From Trichostrongylus colubriformis (lineage: Eukaryota; Nematoda; Chromadorea; Rhabditida; Trichostrongylidae), in contig OZ022260.1 in the NCBI GenBank assembly GCA_963978905.1, positions 34,241,326-34,305,325 of the forward strand: DNA of 64,000 bases, read 5' to 3'. Shown one piece after another: positions 12,901 to 23,768 of this stretch (position 1 is the stretch's first letter; each line of letters opens with the position of its first letter). Made by a program: the position numbers and the translations under genes. The notes below the pieces were generated by a model. That model saw nothing but the letters and a program-made list of their open reading frames with translations. It did no database searches and was not told the DNA's origin.

Positions 12901-14570
12901 AGATGCGGTTGTGGAGATCCACGCTATCCACCATTTCGTAAAACCAAAAACTGCCCCGTTGATGACCACATAAAGCGTGAGTATAGGTCAATCACAGCAG
13001 CAGTACCGAGCGTTGTTTGTCACTCATTGTTATAAAGACGACCGCTCGCGACAGCACACGGTAGCGATCTACAGATCGGCGTAGATTTGTGGTTCCGTCA
13101 CACCTTTGCAGATGAGCCGTGAAATCGAGTACTCAGGCTTGTGATATGTGCAAATTTCAGGAGAATGTCTCAAACGAGAAATGCAGCACGCTATACGGAA
13201 TCCAAAAGCCATTGGATGCAAATGCAAGCAACCGTGCAGGTGTGGGCCCCTAGTTTCCATTTTTCTTGCCGCTGATACATACATGGTTAGGCCCTTTCGG
13301 GCCCCTTCTTGCTCTCACAGCCTTCCTCTTTTTCTTCGTCAATATTAATGTAAGATGTACTTTCCCTGAGTCTTTTTCAGTCAGGATGTCTATTCGGTTT
13401 CCTTTTCGGCATCCCGCTGGCCAGCTGTTCCTGGTGACTTGAATGGCTGTCCTACCGGAATGGCGCCACAACATTGCCTGTCATATAAAAGGTCCAGTTT
13501 CTTATGAGTCCGTTCAAAAGTTACGTTTCCATTACTGGTTGATGTGAGTATCCGAACTCATTGCTGAGATTTCCTTTCAAATGGTTTTTTCAGAGAACAA
13601 GGCGCAATGGTTGAAGTCTATTTTGAGCAGCTCAACTACGAATCATTACTGGAAACTGAAGCCTATGGAGTAAGTCTGTGTTCGATTCTGTGTATTAAAA
13701 AGCACTAACCGCGACGATCACGGAACAGATCGTTGCGCGCGGCATAGGTTCTATAGTTTACTTTTACTGCACGGTTGCGGACATTTTACCGTGTCTGGAC
13801 CAGTGAAATTCTCTCAGCACTCGATATTATTTTGAGCGTTTCCTCACGTTTGGTTGACCGGTGCCCTCACCGCATTATCGTATGGCAGCCACACTTCTGA
13901 CTACGTAATCACACCAGATTCAATGCGTATTGGTGCCTGGCAGAGGCACACCTTGCTACTCTTCTATGATACCTGAAAAGACATATGAGAAAGAATCGGC
14001 TGCTGCGTTCATCATCTTCTTTAGTGAGCGCCACGCAATCAGTATCCATCCAAGACCTTAGAAGCTTTCGAATGCGAAACTGACTTGACTTAGTGGTTAT
14101 GAGCGATGTGCAGCTTAGCTTTCTTCCCCTTTACCTCCAGTCCCCCTTACGATTCCGACATCAACTGGCAAATCAAAGATACATATACCGCTTGGAGTGC
14201 GATTCCAAAGGTTGAGACCGTGCCTGTGGTCTCCTCAGCACACAGGTAGCGTGCCTCCTCAGCATATTCCTTAGATCGAGTGGACCACAAATCGAATGTG
14301 AAACTCATTTTCAGCTACCAAACCTGCTCTCAGATTTCGGTGGACAACTTGGTTTATGGATGGGAGTCAGCGTTATAACAATTATGGAGGTGCTGTTTGA
14401 TTTCTTCCGTGATCATATATAACCTTCAATTATTTTTATAGGTATTCATCTTGCTATTCGACGTCATTTTCACAATATTCGGTTTGACGAAGAAACCCAG
14501 AAAAAAACATTCCGCAAGGAAATCCCTGTCGTCTCTCCGCTACAATGGGAAAAAACGTGGACCCTTATAG
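6957..14570 (+). CDS. unc-8: UNC-8-type degenerin (DEG/ENaC sodium channel subunit), 21 exons
   Basis: Amiloride-sensitive, cation-conducting DEG/ENaC subunit of neuronal membranes; C. elegans UNC-8 acts in motor neurons. Exons: 6957-7052, 7329-7454, 7836-7959, 8030-8094, 8145-8238, 8731-8889, 9942-10082, 10527-10604, 10794-10900, 11393-11520, 11589-11698, 12137-12294, 12348-12451, 12501-12661, 12715-12810, 12862-12976, 13161-13239, 13381-13491, 13594-13669, 14315-14389, 14442-14570. Joined, they stay in one frame. Landmarks in order: the gating motif TSAHGIPR, TM1 ([18 protein letters not shown]), the post-TM1 motif [13 protein letters not shown], cysteine-rich extracellular blocks, [33 protein letters not shown], the pre-TM2 [18 protein letters not shown]2 with [14 protein letters not shown], and a basic tail. 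If translation starts at the ATG at 6973 the protein is about 771 aa; the open frame continues 16 bases upstream to the acceptor, so this is either a trans-splice site or an upstream exon is missing. Exons 5, 7 and 8 are the least certain. The AYGYTGV and [10 protein letters not shown] blocks match UNC-8 better than MEC-4 or DEG-1, from memory of the family. Confidence 0.9.
7120..7266. mobile_element. GC-rich 'GCGTTCAT' MITE in unc-8 intron 1
   Basis: Starts CCGCGTTCATGCTTTGCGGT, has the family core 'ggcggggcgtggct', and ends with the inverted 'cctgtgaacacagccacgc'. No coding potential. Confidence 0.6.
7534..7780. repeat. C15 tract plus a C15/G14 hairpin in unc-8 intron 2
   Basis: A C15 run lies at 7534-7548. 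A separate 102-bp inverted repeat spans 7679-7780: GCCATTCTTC and C15 on the left pair with G14 and 'gacgaatggc' on the right, around a nearly perfect inner stem ('gatgcggctctgggctt' against 'aagcccagagccgcat') with a 7-base loop. It looks like a small MITE whose arms carry homopolymer tracts. Confidence 0.8.
8396..8572. mobile_element. GC-rich 'GCGTTCAT' MITE in unc-8 intron 5
   Basis: The left arm 'cagtcatactcaccgccggcagggcgtggctgcg' pairs with the right arm 'cagccacgccccgccgccggcaccgcaaagtacga' in inverted orientation. Same family as 48158-48318. Non-coding. Confidence 0.7.
9597..9840 (+). repeat. tRNA-derived SINE, copy 1 (unc-8 intron 6)
   Basis: The head begins GGGCGGAGGTGGTGTAGTGA. 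It contains an A-box-like 'tggtgtagtgacaggtgg' and, 30-odd bases later, a B-box-like GGGATCAAATCCC (9649-9661), the spacing of a Pol III type 2 promoter. The body continues 'aaccaagccttccatccctcc' and ends near 'gggatagattaacgcc'. It matches copies at 35436-35715 (minus) and 54499-54780, but lacks an internal stretch that those two keep after 'ggtcggta'. It is not a functional tRNA: the acceptor ends do not pair as a 7-bp stem with a normal anticodon arm. Confidence 0.78.
11219..11362. mobile_element. Small MITE ('gtcagac' ends) in unc-8 intron 9
   Basis: The left end GACGTCAGACGTCGCGATTT is mirrored by the right end 'gaatcgcgaagtcagacgtcg'. The middle is full of short TCGCGA palindromes. Related copies lie at 34856-34970 and 50201-50350. 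Its right end is only 30 bases before the exon at 11393. Confidence 0.6.
11836..11945. mobile_element. GC-rich 'GCGTTCAT' MITE remnant in unc-8 intron 11
   Basis: 'aaggccacgttttacgttgcggtg' followed by 'gctgcagggcgtgactgc', and later the inverted 'aacgcagccacgccttgcc'. A diverged member of the family with its best copy at 48158-48318. Confidence 0.5.
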
Positions 14571-15073
14571 CTCCACCTTGCTCAGGATCAATTCATCTAC
14601 GAACTTTGGATTGCGCCCTCTGCCCCACTAGAGAAGCAAGGCGGAGCGCACACTTTTACGCGGGCGGTCGCAACACGTGTTCTGTCGTCTTTGTCCAAAT
14701 TTGATAATATTTATCTGCTTTAGTCTTGAGACAGAATAGCTAAAACTTAACTCAAAATAATCAAATAATCGCTAGCAGCCAATGCTCAGAAACGCGGTTG
14801 CGACTGTACGCAGACAAGTGGATCAGCACTCCTCCATGCTTCGGGACATGCATGGTATATGTTGTATGTAATGATGACTACACATTGTTCAAAGCTAATT
14901 GCATGGCCGAGATTCTGACTATAGTACTTCTTAACGTCACATCAGAATCGCTTTGAACGGTTAAAACGAATAAACCTCCACAAATGTCATGACAGATTTA
15001 TTTACATCTTCATCAGTTTTTCAAAATACTGACAATATGTTAAAACTCTGTAAAATCCTATATTCTTATAAAA
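14571..15073. other. Convergent 3' region between unc-8 and ragc-1
   Basis: The two genes end tail to tail, 503 bp apart. AATAAA on the plus strand at 14969-14974 could end unc-8, and AATAAA on the minus strand at 15002-14997 could end ragc-1 (72 bp past its stop). If both are used, the two 3' ends lie within a few tens of bases or overlap. No further coding exon seen. Confidence 0.5.
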
Positions 15074-17658
15074 CTATGATGAACGTCTCGATTCTTCTTG
15101 CATGTGTCTCCGAACCATGAATACTTCTTCAATACTCTGAATAATTTCACAATGAGACACCATACATAGCAGTTATTAAATTATAACTTCAACATGTCCG
15201 TCACACATAAGAAATCACCTTTTTGAAAATGTTGAAATTGTAGTCGATCAATCCCTGCTTCTCAAAATTCTCGCCACGTATAACACACACAAGAGCCAAA
15301 TGTTTGTTCAGTTGTCGTAGAAACATCACCTATAAATGTAGGTATAACGGTGTTTTTTACCTATGAAACAATGAATACACTACGTTTAATAAGGAGTAAA
15401 AGAAAAGTGATGCAAAAATGGCGACACGAAGAAAGTCGGAGACAACATACCTGGTCGGTTTTCAGTCGGATCTCCGCATAGGAGTTATCATCAAAGGGAC
15501 TTATCACTTCACCGTCTTTTTCCTTGGCGCTTAAACAAACGTATAACTGTATGGATCGTAACCCGCAATCACTCCATTTTGCAAAAGAATGTACGAATTT
15601 CGCGTGTTATTCAAAGAGCGAAACTAAACGAAAAAAACGAACCCATAAATTCCAGATATGTCCACGGTGACGTCAATCATATCACAGCACAGCTCATAGG
15701 CCGCCATTTCCACCGGCGTTGTGTCCGTGGCGATATAAATTTTTGAGGCCACATCAAACAAAAATGACTTTTCAACCATTGAACCCTGAAATGAGGTAGC
15801 GATAAACACTCTAATGTTGGAACATTCAAAAAAGGGGTACGAAGGGAACTTATAATTCATTTCAAGATTGTAATTATGATGAGCGAATAAACGAGTTTCC
15901 ATTGAAAAAGAACGATTGAAATGATGTGCTACTGATCTACGTGACTTGAAGTAAAGGCCAGAAACAACCTAAAGTAAATGCACAAACAAAACTGCCTGTT
16001 TTATTCCTTGGCTTGTACCAATTCCCCACTAAAGAGTTTAGGCTTTAAAGTTGTCATGAGCTAAAAGTAATGGAAACACCTGATTGAAAATATCAAGAAG
16101 TCTCTCGAGCGTGGGAAGCCGTTTGACCAGATTCTGCACCACTTTTGAAAACGCCTCGAATATTGAGTGATCGTAAATGGATGTCAAATGGAATGTTACA
16201 TTGAAATCTTCGAGTCCCTGTTCTGCCAATTCGTACTTCACCTAAATATCCATGCCTTGCTTACGTAGATGATTAAAAACGATTCTTATGTGAATAAAAC
16301 ATTCCAACATTAAAAAAATATGATTTGGTACTAACCCTACGATATATGTCATACTGAGCATCGACACGGCTTTCCTCCGTTAATCCATCAGCCTTCAAAA
16401 TTAGAATCATCACAGTTTATCTCCAAAAACTGTACAATCGATAGCTCACCACAACGAAACATTCTCACAGCACGGGAAAACCGGTAAAAAAGAAGCATGA
16501 CACATCAAAGTGTAAAACATACCTTGTGTATAAATACTTCAAACTTTATGTTAGGGTTGATACGAAAAGCCTGAGTGAAGTTTTCAGACATTTTCTTCAA
16601 AGAGTCAACATATTCGTCTTGAGCATCAACAATGAATAACAGCGCTCCTACAAAACGTGATCAGTTGGCACCACTAAATGCCTATTATTAAATATGAAGC
16701 AAAGATAAGTATAACGGTAATATGTAATCCGCCAAGCGCTTTAGGATAATCGAATAAAAATCTTTCAAGTGGAAACGACTATGTGTTTGTGAAGCCATGA
16801 ACAAGCAATGCCAAAAGTGGTTGTGCTGATAGGAACGAAAAGCCAAAGAAACGAAAAAAACAAACCACATCTTTTGAATGTTGCCACAGGGTCAAGTGAA
16901 CTGTCAAATGGATCCATCTGTCCAGGAAATTCCAGTGTTTCAAAATTTATAAACGATGAGGCGATTACTAGAAAAAGTAGGATAAGACAACGTGCAAAAA
17001 AAGCAAACAAACACTAAAGTAAATGGCGCATACCGTCTTTTGTAACACGAGCAGTACTTTCAACGAAAAGCGTTTCATTTGGTGACATTTTTTGGAAAAC
17101 CACTTTCCGTATAGATGTCTTTCCACTCCTAAAGTGCTTTCCATGACAGATTTTCAAGAGAAGTTAAACCATTTGTAGCTGCTATTGGAAATCAAAAAAA
17201 TCAAAATGATAAATATAAATAAAAATGTAAGGTACGCATCTATATTAGCATTTTAGCACATTTTGACTAATTTCATGCTTTTAGAGACAAAAAGACGTTT
17301 TTTCACCAGATGAGTCTTGAGAATGCGAGCGAAGACACATTGTGGCACTTTGAAGGTGGGATATGGGCTCTTTTAAGTGAAGAAGCGGCGGAAACAGACC
17401 GAAGAAGGATGCAAAATCGGGACAGTTGTGGTCAGTTGAAGTATTTCCTAACCTTTACAACAACCGCATCTCTAAATTCCAAAAAAAAAGAAACAGAAAA
17501 GAAATTTCCGAATGAAATTAATTTTATCTGAGTAAAATGCTGAACCTTTTCTGGCCCATTAGCACAACTGTGGGCCTCGCTTCATCATCATTATTGTCAT
17601 TCAAACCATACGAATAATCTCCAGCATCGTCATCATCTTCTTCATAATACATGGTCAT
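15074..17658 (-). CDS. ragc-1: Rag GTPase RagC/RagD orthologue
   Basis: Half of the heterodimeric Rag GTPase that tethers TORC1 to the lysosome in response to amino acids. Exons in transcript order: 17658-17546, 17128-17034, 16967-16866, 16647-16523, 16392-16336, 16241-16080, 15785-15643, 15529-15451, 15329-15219, 15136-15074. Joined they give 1050 nt, 349 aa plus stop, with no frame break. Visible features: an acidic N-terminal tail, the P-loop MGQKRSGKTS, the switch segment [30 protein letters not shown] (G3/strand region), FEVFIHKADGL (the HKxD base-recognition motif), [18 protein letters not shown], and the roadblock-like C-terminal domain with [17 protein letters not shown] and LIDYNFNIF. 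The start is the ATG at 17658, which follows an acceptor 'cacttttag' by about 13 bases, consistent with SL trans-splicing; the frame is also open back to that acceptor. Human RagC is longer at both ends. Confidence 0.94.
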
Positions 17659-17712
17659 TGATTCACATCTATCTAAAAGTGAAAGCACCTTAAAAAGCAA
17701 GTTTGCAAGTAA

Positions 17713-17931
17713 GGGTCAAATCAAGTGGGGGGAAGACGCAATTTTGCGTCAAGGTCGAAGCTCCTTTCCCTCCCTAGGCTTAGGCTAAAATTGATATCCT
17801 CTCTCCCACGAAAAAGCATCTGTCAAAGCATAGGTTTCATCTGCTTTAGCCTAAGCCTAGGGAGGGAAAGAAGCTTTGACGTCGTGAAAATTCGACGCAA
17901 CGTTGCGTCTCCCCCCGACTTGATCTGACCC
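17713..17931. mobile_element. MITE family with GGGTCAAATC ends and 'cctaggcttaggc' core
   Basis: The left arm (GGGTCAAATCAAGTGGGGGG, then 'aagctcctttccctccctaggcttaggct') and the right arm are inverted copies of each other, ending GATCTGACCC at 17931. A second copy lies at 34361-34568 and a fragment at about 38465-38520. 219 bp, non-coding; it lies 55 bp upstream of the ragc-1 start. Confidence 0.8.
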
Positions 17932-19734
17932 GCAAATAAATTTTAACGACGACAGAAAATGAATCAACAAAAGGTGAAAAGATCCACAATTGATAGTCAC
18001 TTATCACCTCCGTACAAAGACTTGCAGAGTAATCGTCAAATGTGTGTGTTGTGCTGTGAGCAGCCAGACGTTTTATTTGACGCGCATTGGTCACCAACGC
18101 TAGTCATGGGGCCTTTTGAAAAGGTGTCGTGGTGTCAGAATCGCTACAACTTCCTAGGTCATCCATTAAGATTCTGCGACGACTTTGTCGCCCACTGCTG
18201 CTTAGCGGGATGGTGAGAAGCAGGTGCATGGGAGGACAGTTGGTTTAAGCGTTAACTAACCAATGTTCACTACATCAAAGAAGGTGCTTTACTAGGTAGT
18301 GTGGTAACCCAGGACACTATAATTATCTTAATTAAAATAATAATAACAATAATAATAATATAATTACAGTTGATTATCGGATTATCTCGATACGTGTGAC
18401 CACGTGTGACACCGGGTGCCTTGCCGCTTCCTTCCCGAAATGGTTGTACGCGGAAGGCGTAGCTGGCGCCGGTTCCGCTGATCTGACCTGTTTTGAGTGT
18501 CCTGGCCTGCACCCCAGTACTTGCCGGAAATGTGTGCCATTATACTAAGCCTGTTTGGTGCCCCTTTCCAAGTCAAGGAAATAGGATTTTCAAAGTACTT
18601 CTAGTTATTCTGACTATAGTTTAGCCACTTCTTGCAAGTTTTACGGTTTCTGCGTTTTTGGTTTTTAATGTTGACATATCGATCTAGTGATGCGACTCGC
18701 GCAATTGAGGCGTACCATTCACCTAGTCGATACGTAATATTCTTTCCACCTGAATCACACGATTCAGGCGATCGAGCGATTGCCTACACCGCGAACTATA
18801 AACAAGCCTTATCTGACTATTTTCGAATGCCCATGTTTTTCGCGGTTTCCTGTAAACCAAAATTCTTTCTCTACATACCAGCTGTGCTTGTGCAAACCAT
18901 TGCGCGCATCGCACTGCAAAACGGTCTTATTTCAAATCCTATCACCATCGAGCCTATTTTGCATTGTACATTAATAGGTTACCACTCTACATTTTGGTGT
19001 ATTAATTGCCCTCTCATGGAGGGGAGGGATTTGTCCTATTGGAGGCAGAGTAGCACGGAATGAAGCGAATATTTCCTATGATCGTCTGGATGTACAACTT
19101 ATACAGCGAAACACGTCGGTTCTCCATAAGTTTGCGCAAAGTATTTTTCAGGAGGCCAGAGGAAGGTAATGCTTGAGTATCACTTTTTAAGATAGTTTGA
19201 GTCTATTATCACTGAACTGACATAACAGGGAATGGAAACAATGACACGCTTCATTGTGATGAACACTATTCTTCGTACGTGAATATGTACCATAATTTTG
19301 TTTGAAATTATGTTCAAGGATAACGATTGTTCATATCGGTTCTCTCACTGTCGATGCTGAAAATAATAGACATAGAAATAATGAAAGTTCCAAAAATTTG
19401 CAGACCACCTACTCCAAATTTCATGGAGCTTCTCATCTGATAAGCCAACGTCCTTCTTACTACATGAACAAGCGTTTCCCTCTCCAATGAAAATTCTTGT
19501 TTTAACAGCTTCCCTAAAAAATGAAAAAGATTGTGCACTATTTTCTTGCGTACTGTTCATACTCAGCGATCGCAATCTATGCAATGCAGCGTACCGCAGA
19601 GTGGTCAATGAATGCGTTGCCCTGTCCGGGCACGTCAACTTATTGACCGCTGGTTGGCGTTGTGATGGTGCAGCGTAAATCACTACTGCAGAATGCGCAC
19701 GCCGTTCACTTGTTTCATCAGCACTTCTGCGTGC

Positions 19735-19862
19735 GGTCGCGTTGCGGTTCATGGTCGTTTAGACCGCGACGACGCGTACAACGAGGCAGGGTGGCTTGGG
19801 CAGAGATGCAGGGACACGCAGCCATGCCCTGCCGACGGCACCGCGAAGTATGAACGCAGCCC
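19735..19862. mobile_element. GC-rich 'GCGTTCAT' MITE fragment
   Basis: The right end 'acgcagccatgccctgccgacggcaccgcgaagtatgaacgcagccct' is a clear family terminus; the left arm (from about 19735) is diverged. Confidence 0.55.
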
Positions 19863-20066
19863 TACATTGTAAGCGGTGACTATCGCAGTGAACACCATCG
19901 ATCGGGTGTGCACTTGAGAGCCGTAGAAGAGTAACTCGAAGTGCGTCAGTTCACACAAGGAGGCTATGACTTTATTCGAGTGTCCTGTCGCAAATCCTCT
20001 CCTACTTGCTATAAGTTACCGTGATACGCGCGCGCGCGGATGTGTTGGATAATATGGGCAAAGTAC

Positions 20067-23000
20067 CTGCTGTATTTATTTGCTAGTTGCGAATCGGACA
20101 AAAGTACATAAGTACTGCTTAATTTCGAGTAAATAAGTTGTTTTAAGTGTTTATCATCAAACTTCTTTCCAATCTCCATTGCCTGAAAATCAAGTTCGTT
20201 GTTAAGGGACGAAAAACTCAGCAGAATGGTTTTTGACAACCTTTAATAGGTACTGAAGAGCTTTTTTACAATCCCCCAGAAGGAAAAAAGCATCACCAAT
20301 GTAAAAACATGTGAGTGCTAGCTTGTGTTCATATCCGAGTTCATCGAAGCCTTTACTGCACAGCCTACAAAAAGTCGAATTATAGGTAGTATCGTACCCC
20401 ATGTTGTAGCAACATAACTAGCCTCTGGATAAGGCGTCGAAGGTGGGGTGCATGAGACAATTCAGCCATGGCTGTTTCAGTATCATATCGCTTCATTTGT
20501 TTTCTCGCGCATCCGCTGGAGTAAGTGAGATGTGTGGGGCAAATGCCGCACTTGGCTAGGCCGTCGCCCCACCCTCCAGTATTTCAAAGCCGCGAACATC
20601 TATCTACGAAAAGAATCAGTGATAGACGAGGGTTCTATTCATCGAACTTTTGTGCGTTTTATTCTATTCTCTTTACATTGCGTTATTACTCAGTACCTTC
20701 ACTTTTATATTCAATGATCGACTGAATTCACCCCTCCTCGCGTCTTCAAATGGACTCTTTGCGCTGACGTGAGAAGTGAAATCTTACATCGTGTGTCATT
20801 TGAAAGGAAAACTCACGTGAAAAATTTCACGGCGTTGCTGAGGTCTTCTATGATTGTTGACAGACCCAAATCAATTTTCAAAGTGCCTAGTCTATGATCT
20901 AAATCTTTTTGGTCCTGCAAATTAAAAAGAACGTTAGAGATTCTCTTTATTGAGTTGTCAGTCTTGAGTCCAACATAGCTTCTGGAGTTTATAAACTAGT
21001 CAAGTCTGACTAAAAATCCCAGATTCGTTGCTCTGGGTTCTAGCAAAGATAGTGAGCGTACAACGCTCTCTTGGAGATAGTGAGCGGGGCCCGAGTAGCC
21101 GCATTGTGGGTGGAATCTGAGCACGTACATGATGGGCGGGGCCGAGCAGATAACGCTCATAAAAGCGTGTAAAGCCACATACTTCGCGCTGGCAACGAGA
21201 TGGGGCGGTGCAGGCGGAACGTGGAGACACGGGATGTGTACTTACGACAAAAAATCGCGTGGCCGCCCACAGCGAGCGGCGCGGCGGGTGCGAGTACCAG
21301 TGGTCGGGCATGGCAGCCTTTAAGCGAGGCCGCTGCCATGGGTGAAAGTGCAGAGGTGACGCAGCCACGTTCTGCCGGGCTCCCAAGAGCAACCGATTCG
21401 GCAAGTTGTACTGGTGGCGCCGAGAGCATCGCTCGCGAGCAGCGACATCGCTAAGCGATTTTTGTCGTAAGTGCACACACCCGGAGACACGCAGCCACGC
21501 TTTGTTGCCGGCCATGCAAAGTGTGGACGCGTCCTGAATGCCCTTTTTTGTACAGCAGTCTCCGCTCAGCTGCACGTGATGCGCGCTATGTCGTTGATCC
21601 TTTCGATTTTCACTTGACGGGTAGCATGAGTTGATCGTGTACCTCGAACGAGTCTGACTCCAAAAGGTGATATTTTGCACGGAAATAATATTGTGATGCC
21701 AACGTGAAATAACCGCAGGATTTACAATTCTGAAATTTTCTGGAAAATTCTGGATAGATTGGATTCCTATACTGTTGAAGAGGGACAAGACTGTGAAACC
21801 TCATCCTGATTCTTTTCAGCCAATTTCACTTGACGGGTAGCGTGAGCTATGCCTTCTGCGAATAAATGTTGTCGTCTGAAGACATCTGCCAATCGGCCAC
21901 ACGCATATGCTTCAGCCACGGAATCTCCCATCGACCTGCGAACGATACGCCACAAACAGTATCAGTTTTGCCATCGAGGATATATCAGATCTACCGACAA
22001 GTGAGCCCTTATGTTACACCAGTTAGTAGGCCGCGTTCATACATTGCGTAACCGACGCCGTCATGGCCGGTGCCGGCGTCGGTTTTACACGAAGTATGAA
22101 CGCGGCCTTATCAAGCCTTTTCGCTTCTACTCACACGTGTCCACTAAAATAGTCCACAAGAATTGCAATGCAGTGGCACATACCTTGCTATGCGACAGCA
22201 ATTATGGAAAAATTCCAGGCAGATGTCGAATGCTTTTAGGGCGTAGTAGGCGTTGCCCAGCTGGTTGTACAACATTGCTCGTTGGTGGCTGTCACTAGGA
22301 CTGAGCCGTAGTAGTCGGCGTAGGCGTACGATCTCTAGAATGAATAAAAAACTGTTAATTTAGGGAACGGGAGACCAGCCTATGGTGTAAGCACTTGCAC
22401 ACTTCAAAGTTGACCACTCGATTGATCAGACCAGTGGGAGATTGACCCCACCTTTTGCATGATTCACGGGATGAACAAAATTGGTACGTATCCCAATGTA
22501 TTGTTCAAATTTCGCGATTCAAACGATTGCGCGGATAAGAGGAAGAAATAAGATACACACTGATCGATTTGAGCGTATCATTCACCTAATCGATATGTAC
22601 CTCATCATTTTCGCCTGAATCGCGCTTGGCGAGATCCAAGCGATCACGCGACCTTCTAACTATGAACAATGCCTAAAACGTAGACAAGGGCCCTCAAGTT
22701 AGATAGCCGCCTCACGCGAACAAGGTTCCTGGCGCGATATGTTGCGAAAAAGGCCGTCTTTGACTGAATCCGAGTGTCCTGTCGCGCATTCCGTCATCTA
22801 CATCCCATATTCTAATATGTCCATATACAGCTAGCGAGGTTCGATCACCCTAGCTGAGCCTGCGTCAATCAATGCGCATATTTCCGTGACGGACTGCAAA
22901 GCATAAGTTTATTTGGAACAAGGGTTTTGCATCAAGCGCTCGGCCAGGTGCGTCGCATCTGCGTGCGTGGGCGTGCTATCACGCCCACGCAATGGAGGCG

Positions 23001-23305
23001 GGACTTGGGCAAAACTGCCAGATGACAAAAAACTGACCTTTGCGAGCTTTTCTTTCACAGCAGAACTCTGTCTCATTTTCAGCAAAACAAATTTTGTACT
23101 CGTCGCATAAAGGACTACTTGTGGGGTCCTTATTGAATGGACCGATATCGGCAGGTAACGCAGTGATGAGCTCTTCGTGAGGATCAGCTTTGAATTGTGC
23201 TGCTGGGCATTCCTTTATATAAACGCCAGCAGCTGCTTCTTCTTTAGACGGAGTCGTTAATGACCGCTTCTTGAAGATCTGAGAAACTCGTTTGATGAAG
23301 TACAT
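20067..23305 (-). CDS. TPR-repeat protein, unrecognised (3' end not found)
   Basis: Exons in transcript order: 23305-23038, 22334-22184, 21935-21800, 20914-20817, 20364-20241, 20182-20067. All phases match, giving about 297 residues before the frame leaves through a donor (AGCAG|gtactt). The first ~89 residues are basic then cysteine-containing and I do not recognise them. The rest is a run of ~40-residue tetratricopeptide-like repeats: MLYNQLGNAYYALKAFDICL, then GDSVAEAYACGRLADVFRRQ, then HKLALTCFYIGDAFFLLGDC, then HLKQLIYSKLSSTYVLLSDS. The 'A..LGNAY..L..F..AL' pattern with 40-residue spacing resembles GPSM/rapsyn/TONSL-type TPRs, which scaffold protein complexes. I cannot assign one of these. 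The ATG at 23305 has no clear acceptor, and joining the first exon to the TPR exons rests on phase alone. It is transcribed in the same direction as ragc-1 but too far away (2.4 kb) for a typical operon. Confidence 0.6.
21180..21535. mobile_element. GC-rich inverted-repeat element in a TPR-gene intron
   Basis: 'ttacgacaaaaaatcgc' near 21243 is mirrored by 'gcgatttttgtcgtaagt' near 21456-21472, and 'gtggagacacggga' by 'cccggagacacgcagccacg'. The CpG-rich middle produces a long open frame on the minus strand (21788-21000, 262 codons) that is not a gene. Related in composition to the 'GCGTTCAT' family. Confidence 0.55.
22029..22109. mobile_element. Miniature (81-bp) 'GCGTTCAT' MITE hairpin
   Basis: AGGCCGCGTTCATACATTGC at the left and 'gaagtatgaacgcggcctt' at the right, with an inner stem 'ccgacgcc'/'ggcgtcgg'. 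It is the shortest near-complete member of the family seen here and lies in a TPR-gene intron. Confidence 0.7.
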
Positions 23306-23503
23306 TGGGATTGTTGATGAGTAGACTGCAGGTTAGTGAAGTGAGTAGGGGATGAGAATGAGCAGAATGAACCATACCACTGGTCGTGGTTTGTTAGTTA
23401 AGTGTTATCACATTCTTACGAATTATCCATGGCTATCAGCCTTCGTGGATAATCATGAGGCATTGTTCAGAGTACGCGATTCAGGCGAATGGGAAAAGAT
23501 ATT

Positions 23504-23768
23504 GGGTTGAGGAATAAGTACCCGCGATTTTTTAAACCCCGTTTTTCACATTGTTTCCTTCATCTTTCGACAAAGCTTATATATGATTTCGATAGAACTT
23601 TTTTGCTCAACAAAACGCTTTAATCTGTTTTTCGATTCCTTCAACTAACTAATATTTATGAGATTTGGAAATGAAGTGAGCTGAAGGCAAAAATTGGCAC
23701 TCTCGACACTTCATCTTCCGATAGAGCTTTTTCTGCTCTACAGAATGGTACTACTTTTTATTCAAACC
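23504..23768 (+). mobile_element. Left fragment of the mariner-ended foldback element (copy 2)
   Basis: Begins TTGGGTTGAGGAATAAGTAC and follows the left arm of the intact copy (44433 onwards) through 'ttcacattgtttccttcatctttcg' and 'tctgctctacagaatggtacta', with one internal deletion. The match stops at 'tttttattcaaa' (23757-23768). The sequence that should follow ('tcgctcaa') resumes at 31366. Confidence 0.83.

Larger units (their letters stand above)
17659..20066. other. Intergenic or 3' part of the TPR gene
   Basis: Holds MITEs at 17713-17931 and 19735-19862, an (AAT)n microsatellite at about 18335-18362, and a diverged 'cgattcacctagtcgat' repeat at about 18660-18790 that recurs near 22560-22660 and 31975-32055. 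One possible further exon of the upstream minus-strand TPR gene lies at about 19525-19370 after the acceptor 'cattttttag', but two frames are open there and I cannot choose. Otherwise no gene seen. Confidence 0.5.

Noticed and set aside
19345..19752. 135-codon minus-strand frame as a separate gene
   Set aside because: Part of it could be a further exon of the TPR gene, but two frames are open, it runs into a MITE, and no family is recognisable.
21000..21788. 262-codon minus-strand open frame
   Set aside because: It covers a CpG-rich inverted-repeat element in an intron of the TPR gene; GC-rich DNA lacks stops by chance, there is no domain, and no splice context fits.
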